In this document: piece after piece, positions 1 through 9,422 of the stretch | How positions within the stretch are numbered: the stretch's first letter is position 1 | Layout of the letters: the number at the start of each line of letters is the position of its first letter | Source of the DNA: Flammeovirgaceae bacterium BBD 1991-12 | Lineage (GTDB): Bacteria; Bacteroidota; Bacteroidia; Cytophagales; Cyclobacteriaceae | DNA length: 64,000 bases | Direction: 5' to 3' | Assembly: GCA_001657315.1 (NCBI GenBank) | Contig: LYSV01000011.1 | Coordinates: 21,820 to 85,819 of the forward strand | Notes under the pieces: model-generated | Database searches by the model: none | Told to the model about the DNA's origin: nothing | The model's input: the letters and a program-made list of their open reading frames with translations, nothing else | Made by a program: the position numbers and the translations under genes

Positions 1-201
1 CACAAGCTGGTCACTCGCAGACAGGGTAGGGAAAACATCCCTGAGCGACTCAAGGAACGGACTTATACTGAAAATGCTCTCTTCGTTTAAAACGGGGATA
101 AGGGTATCTGAGGAGTATAAAATATTACCAGTATCCCGTGAGAAGAGAACAAGCTGCATCCGCCGGTCCAGGTAATCACTTTTATACTTTTCTATATTCA
201 T
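1..201 (-). CDS. PAS-like sensor protein, N-terminal fragment (runs off window)
   Basis: Only the first 67 codons are inside the window; the gene continues beyond position 1. The ATG at 201 overlaps the GTPase stop codon (ATGA), so it is the last visible gene of the GTPase operon and probably translationally coupled to it. The visible residues begin MNIEKYKSDYLDRR and continue with a segment of the kind RDTGNILYSSD, which resembles the first strands of a PAS domain. By analogy the full protein could be a PAS sensor, kinase or phosphatase output, but the catalytic part is not visible. The coding call is firm because of the overlap and open frame; the PAS call is tentative. Confidence 0.6.
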   Translation of the reverse strand, partial: MNIEKYKSDYLDRRMQLVLFSRDTGNILYSSDTLIPVLNEESIFSISPFLESLRDVFPTLSASDQLV

Positions 202-686
202 TGCAGCATGGCTTTGCCCAGATCATAAAAGGCATTCTCAACGCTGATCCCTGTTTTAGCACTGGAATACAAAATATTGAATGAAGATAGTTCACCTTTG
301 AGCGAATCCAGCGAGTTTTCGGTGAGCAAGTCAATTTTGTTGCCTACTAACCGGATGGGGGCGACAGGCAGGGTCTTACGTATCTGGTCGATCTCACTGC
401 TGAGATTTTCATAGGTTGAAGGTCGTGTAACATCGAACACGTAAAGAATGCCGTGAGCACCGAGCATATAGCTTTTGTATACTCTTTCATTTTTTACTTC
501 TCCGGCAATATCCCAGATAAGCATGGTAAGTTCCACACCATGGATATCCACCACCTTTTTATCCACTTTTACCCCAATGGTAGTCTGGTACTTCTCGTCG
601 AAGATCTGGTGGATGAAGCGTTTGATCAATGAAGTCTTGCCGACCCCGAAATGTCCCAGCAGGATTATTTTTTTATTTAGAATCAT
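198..686 (-). CDS. Rab/Ras-like small GTPase
   Basis: This is a single-domain small GTPase of 162 residues. All nucleotide-binding motifs are visible: P-loop GHFGVGKT (11-18), switch I threonines in TTIG (35-38), G3 WDIAGE (58-63), G4 NKID (116-119) and G5 SSAK (141-144). The position of the catalytic glutamine of Ras (DTAGQ) is a glutamate here (DIAGE), which suggests slow intrinsic hydrolysis or dependence on a partner. There is no lipid-attachment cysteine at the C-terminus, so membrane targeting would need a partner. The gene overlaps the upstream neighbour by 14 bases and the downstream gene by 4, implying tight co-expression. It is likely a molecular switch for the operon. The family call is secure; its pathway is unknown. 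Confidence 0.9.
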   Translation of the reverse strand: MILNKKIILLGHFGVGKTSLIKRFIHQIFDEKYQTTIGVKVDKKVVDIHGVELTMLIWDIAGEVKNERVYKSYMLGAHGILYVFDVTRPSTYENLSSEIDQIRKTLPVAPIRLVGNKIDLLTENSLDSLKGELSSFNILYSSAKTGISVENAFYDLGKAMLQ

Positions 687-1503
687 TTAATGCCTGATCG
701 AAATACCTCTGAACGGATTCGCTAAGCTGGGAGTTTTCCTGGTTTTCGCGCTGATCCTGGTTCAGTATTTTAGCTGCAAAATCAAGTATGAGGTTATCAA
801 GTCTGTTTTTGAAAGTAGCATTCCACCCTCCGGCCACCGCGGCTACCACGTAAAAACTCCGAAAGGAACGGATGGCGAGCTTAAAGGTTTCGTACTCAAT
901 GTTTTCAAGGTCCTGGTGCTTTTCATAGGCATCTTCGGCAAATGCTTTAATGGCCGTAAGCATGCCGGCCACCATATCATTGTCTACACTTTTGGACCGG
1001 GTATAGCTGCCCACCAGTATGCCAGAGTCTTTTTGCACCACCAGGATCTGCTCCAGTGTAGGCTCCAGCAGGTCTTTGGTGATCGTTGCGCTGGGCTTTG
1101 CGCCACCAAACCACGCCCGGACACGAGCTATGAGATTTTTCCATGAAAACGCAGCGTCAAGTTGCCTGTCAATACGCTCGGAGAGCAGCTCAAGCTCTTT
1201 GACCACGTATTTTTTTATCATTTTACCGATAATTGGATACAGCGCTTCGATCACTTCTTCACGTGAATCCCTGATCTGATCGCGAATGGATTGGGTGACC
1301 TCTTCTCCAAAGAGCGTTGAGAAATTGCGTTTTATATGAACGACCTGATCATCCAGTATGGGCTGTACCCGTGTTTCCAGTTGCTCCCTGTCCTCTATTT
1401 TTTCATCTGTTAACCGTAGCTGTTGGTTGATAGCCTGCCACTCCTCTTTCTCATCTTCCAGAAGGATCTGCTTGAGTTTATGATAGAGAAGTGCTTTTGA
1501 CAT
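673..1503 (-). CDS. GTPase-associated protein, possible roadblock/longin-like C-terminal domain
   Basis: This 276-residue soluble protein has no signal peptide or membrane segment. The first about 110 residues are charged and predicted helical. Residues of about 150-235 have a pattern (LEQILVVQKDSGILVGSY followed by a helix and VAGMLTAIKAF) resembling the first strands and helix of roadblock/LC7 or longin folds, which often partner bacterial Ras-like GTPases. That resemblance is by eye only. The gene directly precedes and overlaps the GTPase by 14 bases, so it is a strong candidate for its regulator, activator or effector. I do not recognise a named family. Confidence 0.6.
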   Translation of the reverse strand: MSKALLYHKLKQILLEDEKEEWQAINQQLRLTDEKIEDREQLETRVQPILDDQVVHIKRNFSTLFGEEVTQSIRDQIRDSREEVIEALYPIIGKMIKKYVVKELELLSERIDRQLDAAFSWKNLIARVRAWFGGAKPSATITKDLLEPTLEQILVVQKDSGILVGSYTRSKSVDNDMVAGMLTAIKAFAEDAYEKHQDLENIEYETFKLAIRSFRSFYVVAAVAGGWNATFKNRLDNLILDFAAKILNQDQRENQENSQLSESVQRYFDQALNDSK

Positions 1504-1568
1504 ATGACAGGTTTACTTGAAATGGATAAAAATGGTCTGGACCGTGGCTATTTCTTTTTTACCGGCTG

Positions 1569-1889
1569 TTATTTTAATTTTTCCGCCAGCTCAACGAGTA
1601 ATGCCGACAGATCCGCTTTGGCCGTGGTGGATGCTGCGAGCTGATCAACGGATTTTGTCAAATCTTTGATAGACGACTCCACTTCATTTTTAAGGTTCCT
1701 GATCTCAGCCTCAAGCTTCTTGTTGGCCTCGGCCCACATTTTTTCATTACTTTCCTGCAGCGTATTGATATGGTCCTTCAGTTGCCTGAACTCACTCTCG
1801 TACTCCTTGATGTTCTCTCCAAAGATGATCTCCTTGATAGCATCCAGCTTCTTGTCCACTGGAATTTTTTCTTTGCTGTTATCACTCAT
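1569..1889 (-). CDS. small coiled-coil protein of the GTPase operon
   Basis: This 106-residue acidic protein is almost entirely heptad-like. Residues of about 30-85 (EFRQLKDHINTLQESNEKM and onward) are predicted to form a long coiled coil, ending in a short hydrophobic helix LSALLVELAEKLK. No cysteines, signal peptide or membrane segment are present. It lies between the peptidoglycan-binding gene (1 base between them) and the GTPase-associated gene (65 bases). It may be a scaffold or adaptor, but its function is unknown. Confidence 0.65.
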   Translation of the reverse strand: MSDNSKEKIPVDKKLDAIKEIIFGENIKEYESEFRQLKDHINTLQESNEKMWAEANKKLEAEIRNLKNEVESSIKDLTKSVDQLAASTTAKADLSALLVELAEKLK

Positions 1890-1890
1890 G

Positions 1891-2520
1891 CTACTTCGTC
1901 TTTAATACTGTAATGGTTTCTTTATCAGTTATGCCGGAGGGATAAAGGTTGGCATCCCGTTGTAATGATTTAATGGCATTTTCAGTCTCAGGGCCGAAGG
2001 TGCCGTCCAATGGAATGTCATAGCCTTTATCGATCAGGATCTTTTGAATGTCGTACACCTCGTTTGATCTGTCACCGGGTTTGAGATAAAGGTATCTGGC
2101 GTTTTCATGAAAGAAATAGTTGCGAGGGGCCAGTCCTGTTTCTATGATCTTCTGAATGGCGGGGTTATCATACCCCTGTTCCTTCAGGTCTGCTGAATAG
2201 ATCAGCAGTTTCTCCATCTTCATGGTGGTAGCTGTAAGATGGGTATAACGTGTTGAGGCTTCCCGGGCTTCCTCCGAATCACCGGGATATTGCACATCTA
2301 TCCCTTTTTGGAACCACATCCTTCTGGCAAATGCGCCCAGCTCATAGCAGTTCCTGTAATACTGATCAAGCAATAACGGGTCATAATAGTTGGGATCTAT
2401 ACTGTCGCTTGCCGTATATGAGTGATCGAAAGGGGGTCTGTAACGTTGATAATTCTCATATTGAAAATAGGCAATCACTATCAGGCTCAGTGATATTATG
2501 AGCATTAGCAATCTCTTCAT
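1891..2520 (-). CDS. membrane-anchored peptidoglycan-binding protein
   Basis: This 209-residue protein starts with one hydrophobic segment (residues about 4-18) acting as an uncleaved anchor or signal. The C-terminal about 60 residues form a peptidoglycan_binding_1 domain: YLKPGDRSNEVYDIQKIL, GYDIPLDGTFGPETENAIK and a final hydrophobic helix. It would place the protein in the periplasm, bound to the inner membrane and to the cell wall. It is the first gene of the minus-strand operon with the coiled-coil protein and GTPase, suggesting that the GTPase system senses or organises the envelope. The domain call is good; the link to the GTPase is inference from gene order. Confidence 0.7.
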   Translation of the reverse strand: MKRLLMLIISLSLIVIAYFQYENYQRYRPPFDHSYTASDSIDPNYYDPLLLDQYYRNCYELGAFARRMWFQKGIDVQYPGDSEEAREASTRYTHLTATTMKMEKLLIYSADLKEQGYDNPAIQKIIETGLAPRNYFFHENARYLYLKPGDRSNEVYDIQKILIDKGYDIPLDGTFGPETENAIKSLQRDANLYPSGITDKETITVLKTK

Positions 2521-2642
2521 AACCGCTCTCCTTACCGATAAAAGTACTCAAATTACATTTTTTGTGCGTAATCTACGAATTTATCTGATGTTATCGACTT
2601 AATGAGTAGTTACATTTTTTCTTTTCAAAGAGCATTGTCTGA

Positions 2643-2904
2643 TTTTTACATTCCATACAGCTCGCAAATATGGGGTACCTCGATGAAGCCAACAATTTCA
2701 TGTGGAAAGTGACCGAACCTTTTGCATTGTACAATACAGGTCAAAACTGGTTGTTATTTGCCCGTTACTGGTTAAGAAATGATTTCAGGGCTTTCAGGCT
2801 CGACAGAATAGTAACATTGAGCCTGCCTGATGAAAAATTCAAGCCCCAAAACCATGACCCTTCGGTAATTTTTTGAAAAACACTACGCCACCCCTGACAC
2901 ATAG
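2643..2904 (+). pseudogene. remnant of a YafY-type WYL-domain transcriptional regulator
   Basis: The open frame from 2670 encodes a fragment with the hallmark C-terminal half of a WYL domain: TEPFALYNTGQNWLLFA then RNDFRAFRLDRI. The N-terminal helix-turn-helix half, normally about 200 residues, is missing: an in-frame stop lies at 2640-2642 and I see no HTH coding upstream. The typical C-terminal tail (FFEKHYATPDT) occurs just downstream but in the +1 frame (2869-2904), so there is also a frameshift. YafY-type regulators often sit beside small oxidoreductase genes, matching the NmrA-like gene that follows. This reads as a decayed regulator. Confidence 0.65.
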
Positions 2905-2953
2905 CTGTCACAAAGAGGGGTTATTCTTGCCTGGAATTTAAAATATAACACTT

Positions 2954-3814
2954 ATGAATATAATCTCAGGTGCATCAGGACAGGTCGGTTCCCATATCGT
3001 CAAAGCATTGATAAACAGTGGTTCGCCAGTCAGGGCAATTGTAAGAGATCAAAATACCGTTTTCGATAGCAAAACAGAAGTCAGAACAGCAGATCTTTTC
3101 AATCCAGCACAATTGACGGATGCCATGGAGGGAGGCACAACTGCTTTTCTCCTGACACCGGAAGATCCTACTTCCCATGATCTTATTGGAGATACAAAAC
3201 GGATAATTGATAGTTACAGACAGGCCATTCGTTCAAATGGTATCAGCAAAATTGTTGGCTTGTCCTGTGTAGGTGCTCACATTGAAGAAAACACAGGAAA
3301 CATTCTGATGTCCAGAATGCTCGAGCATGGATTTGACGACCTTGATATTGACAAAATATTTATTCGTCCATCATATTATTTCAGCAATTGGTTAGGTTTT
3401 AGGGAAACTATTGAGCAATACGGTATTCTGCCAACATTTTTTCCGGAGAGTTTACAAATTGATATGAATTCACCTGTTGATATAGCTCAATTCATTGCAA
3501 AAGCAATGACAACTCAATATCAATCAAAGGACAAAAAGATATTTGAACTGGTCGGCCCACAAAAGTACAGCTCCCGCCACGTAGCTGAAACATTTTCGAA
3601 GCTACTTAATAAGAATACAGAAGTACAATCTATTCCGAGAGAAGAATGGAATGAAACGCTTGCCACTGCCGGTTTTACACAAAACACATCAGCAAACCTG
3701 ATGGAGATGACACAAGCTGTTATTGACAATGTTGTAACCCCTGAGCACCATGAAAAGACGGTTAAATTGTCAACAACATTAGAACAGTATTTAAAAGAAC
3801 GACTGAATAAATGA
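2954..3814 (+). CDS. NmrA-like NAD(P)-dependent reductase
   Basis: This is a 286-residue atypical short-chain dehydrogenase of the NmrA/QorB type. The N-terminus is a Rossmann nucleotide-binding motif, SGASGQVGSHIVKAL, followed by VRAIVRD, which suits NADP binding. The body shows the NmrA layout (LLTPEDP, FIRPSYYFSNW) and there is no YxxxK catalytic pair in the classical position. Members reduce quinones or azo compounds or act as redox sensors; the substrate here is unknown. The gene lies directly after the WYL-regulator remnant, so its original control may be lost. It is AT-richer than the neighbouring katG. Confidence 0.8.
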   Translation: MNIISGASGQVGSHIVKALINSGSPVRAIVRDQNTVFDSKTEVRTADLFNPAQLTDAMEGGTTAFLLTPEDPTSHDLIGDTKRIIDSYRQAIRSNGISKIVGLSCVGAHIEENTGNILMSRMLEHGFDDLDIDKIFIRPSYYFSNWLGFRETIEQYGILPTFFPESLQIDMNSPVDIAQFIAKAMTTQYQSKDKKIFELVGPQKYSSRHVAETFSKLLNKNTEVQSIPREEWNETLATAGFTQNTSANLMEMTQAVIDNVVTPEHHEKTVKLSTTLEQYLKERLNK

Positions 3815-3904
3815 AACTACGGCCTTGTCGGGCTTCAGCATGACGAGGGTGACCTGTGAATCCGGGTTCGAAATCCGTTTTCCAGAATTTCAATAGATAC
3901 GTCA

Positions 3905-3936
3905 TAAAAAAGGTGGCCCGTTGCCAGACCACCTTT
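3905..3936 (-). terminator. rho-independent terminator of katG
   Basis: On the minus strand the 8-bp stem AAAGGTGG/CCACCTTT with a 12-nt loop is followed by a run of six T. It lies about 40 bases after the katG stop codon. It could also serve the plus-strand NmrA-like gene, but the plus-strand T run is only three bases. Confidence 0.75.
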
Positions 3937-3975
3937 AAACATTAAATAACTGTTTTCATCCTTTCAGCCTGCTAA

Positions 3976-6559
<2,584 letters not shown>

Positions 6560-6892
6560 ATGAAAGTACATATTATTAAATGGAGATCCATTGAGAGTTT
6601 TGTTGTAAACAATGCAAGGTCCAGGGCTTCATTCGAAAAATTCAAGGAAGCAGTAAAGGCAGCTGATTGGGAGTCCATTCACGATGTAAAGAAAACATTT
6701 GGTTCAGCAGACGTAATTGATAACAACCGGTTAGTGTTCAATGTTGGAGGTAATAATTACAGGCTAATATGTTCTTACTGGTTTGGTCCCAAAATGATCC
6801 ATCTTTATGTAAAGTGGATAGGCACGCATGCAGATTATTCAAAGCTTTGCAAGCAGAATTTACAGTACACCGTAGACGATTTTAAAGAATAG
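6560..6892 (+). CDS. higB: HigB-type toxin, ribosome-dependent mRNA interferase
   Basis: This 110-residue protein matches the HigB_toxin family (RelE/ParE fold): it has the segments RASFEKFKEAVKAADW, DNNRLVFNVGGNNYRLI and the C-terminal MIHLYVKWIGTHADY. Family members bind the ribosome and cleave mRNA, and are neutralised by HigA. Toxin precedes antitoxin, the typical order for higBA. The start ATG is 10 bases after an exact -7 box, implying a very short leader. A family-level call is safe. Confidence 0.85.
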   Translation: MKVHIIKWRSIESFVVNNARSRASFEKFKEAVKAADWESIHDVKKTFGSADVIDNNRLVFNVGGNNYRLICSYWFGPKMIHLYVKWIGTHADYSKLCKQNLQYTVDDFKE

Positions 6893-6909
6893 CAGAAGCA
6901 GAACCAACT

Positions 6910-7356
6910 ATGAAAGCATATACTATCATACGATCGGAAGATCAGTACGTTAAGTACTGCAATGACCTGGAAAAGCTTACCAACAAGTATCAGAATAAGC
7001 CGTCCGATGAGCTATTGGACATGATTGATACCATTACCCTGTTAATCGAAAAATACGATGAAGAACATTCTCAGCTTAAGGAAATAGACCCAATTCAATT
7101 GATACGGGTTTTGATGGCGGAAAACGCTTTCTCTCAAAAAGACCTGGTCAAATTGCTCCGTATATCCAGGGGGCATCTTTCTGACATTCTAAACTACAAA
7201 AAAGGTCTTTCCAAAAATGTAATTCGTCTTCTTTCGGAAAGATTTAAGGTGCGGCAAAGCGCTTTTAATAAACCTTATAAGCTTAAAGTGGAAGTCAATA
7301 AGCATTACCGCAACGCCAGCATGATGAATTCAAGAAAGGATCTTGAGAGAGCGTAG
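6910..7356 (+). CDS. higA: HigA-type antitoxin with XRE helix-turn-helix
   Basis: This 148-residue partner starts 17 bases after higB. The N-terminal half is helical and acidic and probably neutralises HigB. The C-terminal half carries an XRE HTH (FSQKDLVKLLRISRGHLSDI), which should bind the palindrome upstream of higB. The HTH, size and gene order all fit a HigA antitoxin of the type found with HigB_toxin proteins. About 25 residues after the HTH are basic and may be flexible. Confidence 0.85.
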   Translation: MKAYTIIRSEDQYVKYCNDLEKLTNKYQNKPSDELLDMIDTITLLIEKYDEEHSQLKEIDPIQLIRVLMAENAFSQKDLVKLLRISRGHLSDILNYKKGLSKNVIRLLSERFKVRQSAFNKPYKLKVEVNKHYRNASMMNSRKDLERA

Positions 7357-7433
7357 ATTCCTAACAAAACGAAACGTCGGGGATTCTTCGGAGTGGACGA
7401 TGCAAAATTAACGACCCGATAGATTCCCCACGG

Positions 7434-7466
7434 GATCCTGCGGGGCTCGCAGAGTCCTGCGGACCC
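7434..7466. repeat. GC-rich CCTGCGG repeat modules after higA
   Basis: Two close copies of a module resembling GTCCTGCGGACCC lie at 7434-7448 and 7454-7466 in the short region between higA and cysM. The same module recurs twice after the MerR gene (21653-21666, 21675-21687). No coding sense is visible. They look like remnants of an intergenic repeat family. Confidence 0.4.
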
Positions 7467-7538
7467 ACGGTGTTCTCTGAACGGATATTTACTCTGTTAC
7501 ACTGCGCAAATTCCTGAACGACAGTGTAGGGAAAAGAG

Positions 7539-8417
7539 TCACTCAAACAATCCCGAGCTCAGATAGCGGTCCCCGCGGTCACAGACGATGAAAACGATCA
7601 CACCCTTATCCAGCCCAGAAGCTACTTGCAAGGCAGCTGTCAAAGCGCCACCACTACTCATGCCGGACATAATGGCTTCCTCCCGGGCCAGCCTGCGAGC
7701 CATATCACGGGCCTCATCTTCGCTAACGTCTATAGTGCGGTCCACACGCTCCGCCTCGAATATTTTGGGCAGGAACTCGGGAGACCAGCGTCTTATGCCA
7801 GGGATCCTCGAGCCTTCCGTAGGTTGTGTGCCTACGATCTGTACATCGGTACTTTGCTCCTTCAGGTATCGCGATACCCCCATAATGGTACCGGTAGTTC
7901 CCATAGCAGATACAAAATGAGTAATCTTACCCTCCGTGTCCCTCCAGATCTCCGGACCAGTGGTACGGTAGTGCATTTTATAATTGTCCGGATTGGCAAA
8001 CTGGTTCAGGATGTGATACCCTTCCTTTTCAGCCATCTCTTCTGCCAGTTCACGGGAGTACTCTATGGTACGGTCGCCAGGAGTAAGTATTACCTCCGCG
8101 CCATATGCCTGCATGGCCTGTCGTCTTTCGGCAGTGGCCGTTTCAGGCATCAACAGGGTCATATGTACGCCCATGGACTGTGCGATCATGGCCAGAGCAA
8201 TGCCGGTGTTACCGCTGGTAGCTTCCACCAGCCGGTCGCCTTCTTTTATTTCGCCCCGGTCCAGCGCACCCTTGATCATACTGTACGCGGCGCGATCCTT
8301 TACACTTCCGCCGGGGTTCTGCCCTTCCAGCTTACCGTAAATGGTCACATTGGGATAAGGATTCAGCTTTTCAATTTTCACCAGCGGTGTATTGCCTATT
8401 AGATCAAATAAGGTCAT
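7539..8417 (-). CDS. cysM: cysteine synthase B (O-acetylserine sulfhydrylase)
   Basis: This PLP enzyme makes cysteine from O-acetylserine and sulfide or thiosulfate. The 292 residues contain the PLP lysine in GGSVKDRAA, the substrate loop TSGNTGIAL, the phosphate-binding loop SAMGTTGTIMG and the conserved SGMSSGGAL near the C-terminus. The protein is of the shorter CysM type, without an added domain. It starts 5 bases after the cysE stop, so the two consecutive steps of cysteine synthesis are co-transcribed. A second, CBS-domain PLP enzyme lies at 34476-35846. Confidence 0.92.
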   Translation of the reverse strand: MTLFDLIGNTPLVKIEKLNPYPNVTIYGKLEGQNPGGSVKDRAAYSMIKGALDRGEIKEGDRLVEATSGNTGIALAMIAQSMGVHMTLLMPETATAERRQAMQAYGAEVILTPGDRTIEYSRELAEEMAEKEGYHILNQFANPDNYKMHYRTTGPEIWRDTEGKITHFVSAMGTTGTIMGVSRYLKEQSTDVQIVGTQPTEGSRIPGIRRWSPEFLPKIFEAERVDRTIDVSEDEARDMARRLAREEAIMSGMSSGGALTAALQVASGLDKGVIVFIVCDRGDRYLSSGLFE

Positions 8418-8422
8418 GTGTA

Positions 8423-9238
8423 TTATTTAATAATGATAAGGTCAGGTGATTCTCCTTCCTGATGCAGGCTCACCTGATAGTAAACTTTGGAGTGGGCAGG
8501 TACACTACGGGTGAGCCATACATTACCGCCTATCACGGAGCATCGACCAATGGTGGTATTACCTCCGAGTATGGTAGCCCCGGCATAGATCACCACGTGG
8601 TCTTCAATGGTTGGGTGCCTTTTCACCTCTGCATCGTGCTTGTCTACACTCAGTGCCCCAAGTGTTACCCCCTGATATACTTTTACATGATCGCCAATGA
8701 TGGTCGTCTCACCGATCACCACTCCAGTACCGTGATCAATACAAAAGTGTTGACCGATCTGTGCGCCGGGATGTATGTCGATGCCGGTACGGCTGTGGGC
8801 ATGTTCGGTAATAGAGCGTGTAATGTTCATCACCCCCAGTTCCTGAAGCCGGTGCGCCACCCTGTAGGCAGCTATGGCATAAAACCCGGGATAGGAACGG
8901 ATCACCTCCTCACGGGTTTTGGCGGCAGGATCACCTTCATAGGTAGCCTGAATATCCTTTTGCAAAAGATCGTACAGCTCAGGGATGAATTGAAAAAAAG
9001 CGTTTGTTACCCTTTTGCGGTCCGTATCCACCACTTCCTTCAGCAGGGTATCCAGCCGCACCCTGAGCTGTTCAAATCCATCACTCAGCTTCTCGATCTT
9101 ATCTATTGACCGGCTGGCAAAATTGGGAAAGAGCAGCCCGAGTAATGATTCGAAAAAACCAACCACCTCTTCCGACCGGGGGCACTTGTCACATTCCTGA
9201 TGGGCGTGGTATATTTTGTTCAAAAAGGATTCGTCCAT
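8423..9238 (-). CDS. cysE: serine O-acetyltransferase
   Basis: CysE makes O-acetylserine from serine and acetyl-CoA, feeding CysM directly downstream. The protein (271 residues from ATG 9238) has an N-terminal helical domain and a C-terminal left-handed beta helix with hexapeptide repeats: IDIHPGAQIGQHFCIDHG, VVIGETTIIGDHVKVYQG and TLGALSV. The His-Gly of the active site lies in DHGTG. A start 12 bases upstream at 9250 is also possible; both lie just after the -7 box at 9258-9265. The N-terminal CDKCP cysteine pair is a feature of this Bacteroidota subgroup. Confidence 0.92.
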   Translation of the reverse strand: MDESFLNKIYHAHQECDKCPRSEEVVGFFESLLGLLFPNFASRSIDKIEKLSDGFEQLRVRLDTLLKEVVDTDRKRVTNAFFQFIPELYDLLQKDIQATYEGDPAAKTREEVIRSYPGFYAIAAYRVAHRLQELGVMNITRSITEHAHSRTGIDIHPGAQIGQHFCIDHGTGVVIGETTIIGDHVKVYQGVTLGALSVDKHDAEVKRHPTIEDHVVIYAGATILGGNTTIGRCSVIGGNVWLTRSVPAHSKVYYQVSLHQEGESPDLIIIK

Positions 9239-9257
9239 GACTTCTTTCAAACGAGTA

Positions 9258-9265
9258 CAAAAGTA
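9258..9265 (-). promoter_or_regulatory. cysE -7 promoter element
   Basis: The minus-strand sequence TACTTTTG matches the Bacteroidota -7 consensus TAnnTTTG exactly and ends 19 bases before the preferred cysE ATG (9238), or 7 before the alternative (9250). No TTG is present at the expected -33 distance. Confidence 0.45.
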
Positions 9266-9352
9266 AGAATGTTCGCCTGAAGGGGAGAAGAGTTTGGACT
9301 GGTTTGGTTTTTTTTCTTTGGAAAGACTTTGATGGATGTTGGAGAGCTTGTC

Positions 9353-9415
9353 AGTTTCGGGTTGATGAGTTGCCGGTTGTCCGGTTGAATCGTGGACAAC
9401 CGGCCACCCGAAACT
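9353..9415. repeat. long imperfect hairpin between cysE and the FtsX operon
   Basis: The left arm (9353-9382) and right arm (9394-9415) pair as AGTTTCGGGT plus CCGGTTGTCC with its complement, interrupted by an 8-nt larger bulge on the left side and with an 11-nt loop. That is 20 paired bases plus a GG pairing region. There is no T run, so it is not a standard terminator. Related CCGGTTG hairpins lie at 12497-12557 and 15141-15179. Confidence 0.7.
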
Positions 9416-9422
9416 AAATTAG

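Noticed and set aside
7626..9109. Two long plus-strand frames (7626-8402 and 8462-9109) across cysM and cysE
   Set aside because: The minus-strand products have full family motifs (PLP lysine, hexapeptide repeats); the plus frames have no domain pattern and are shadows.
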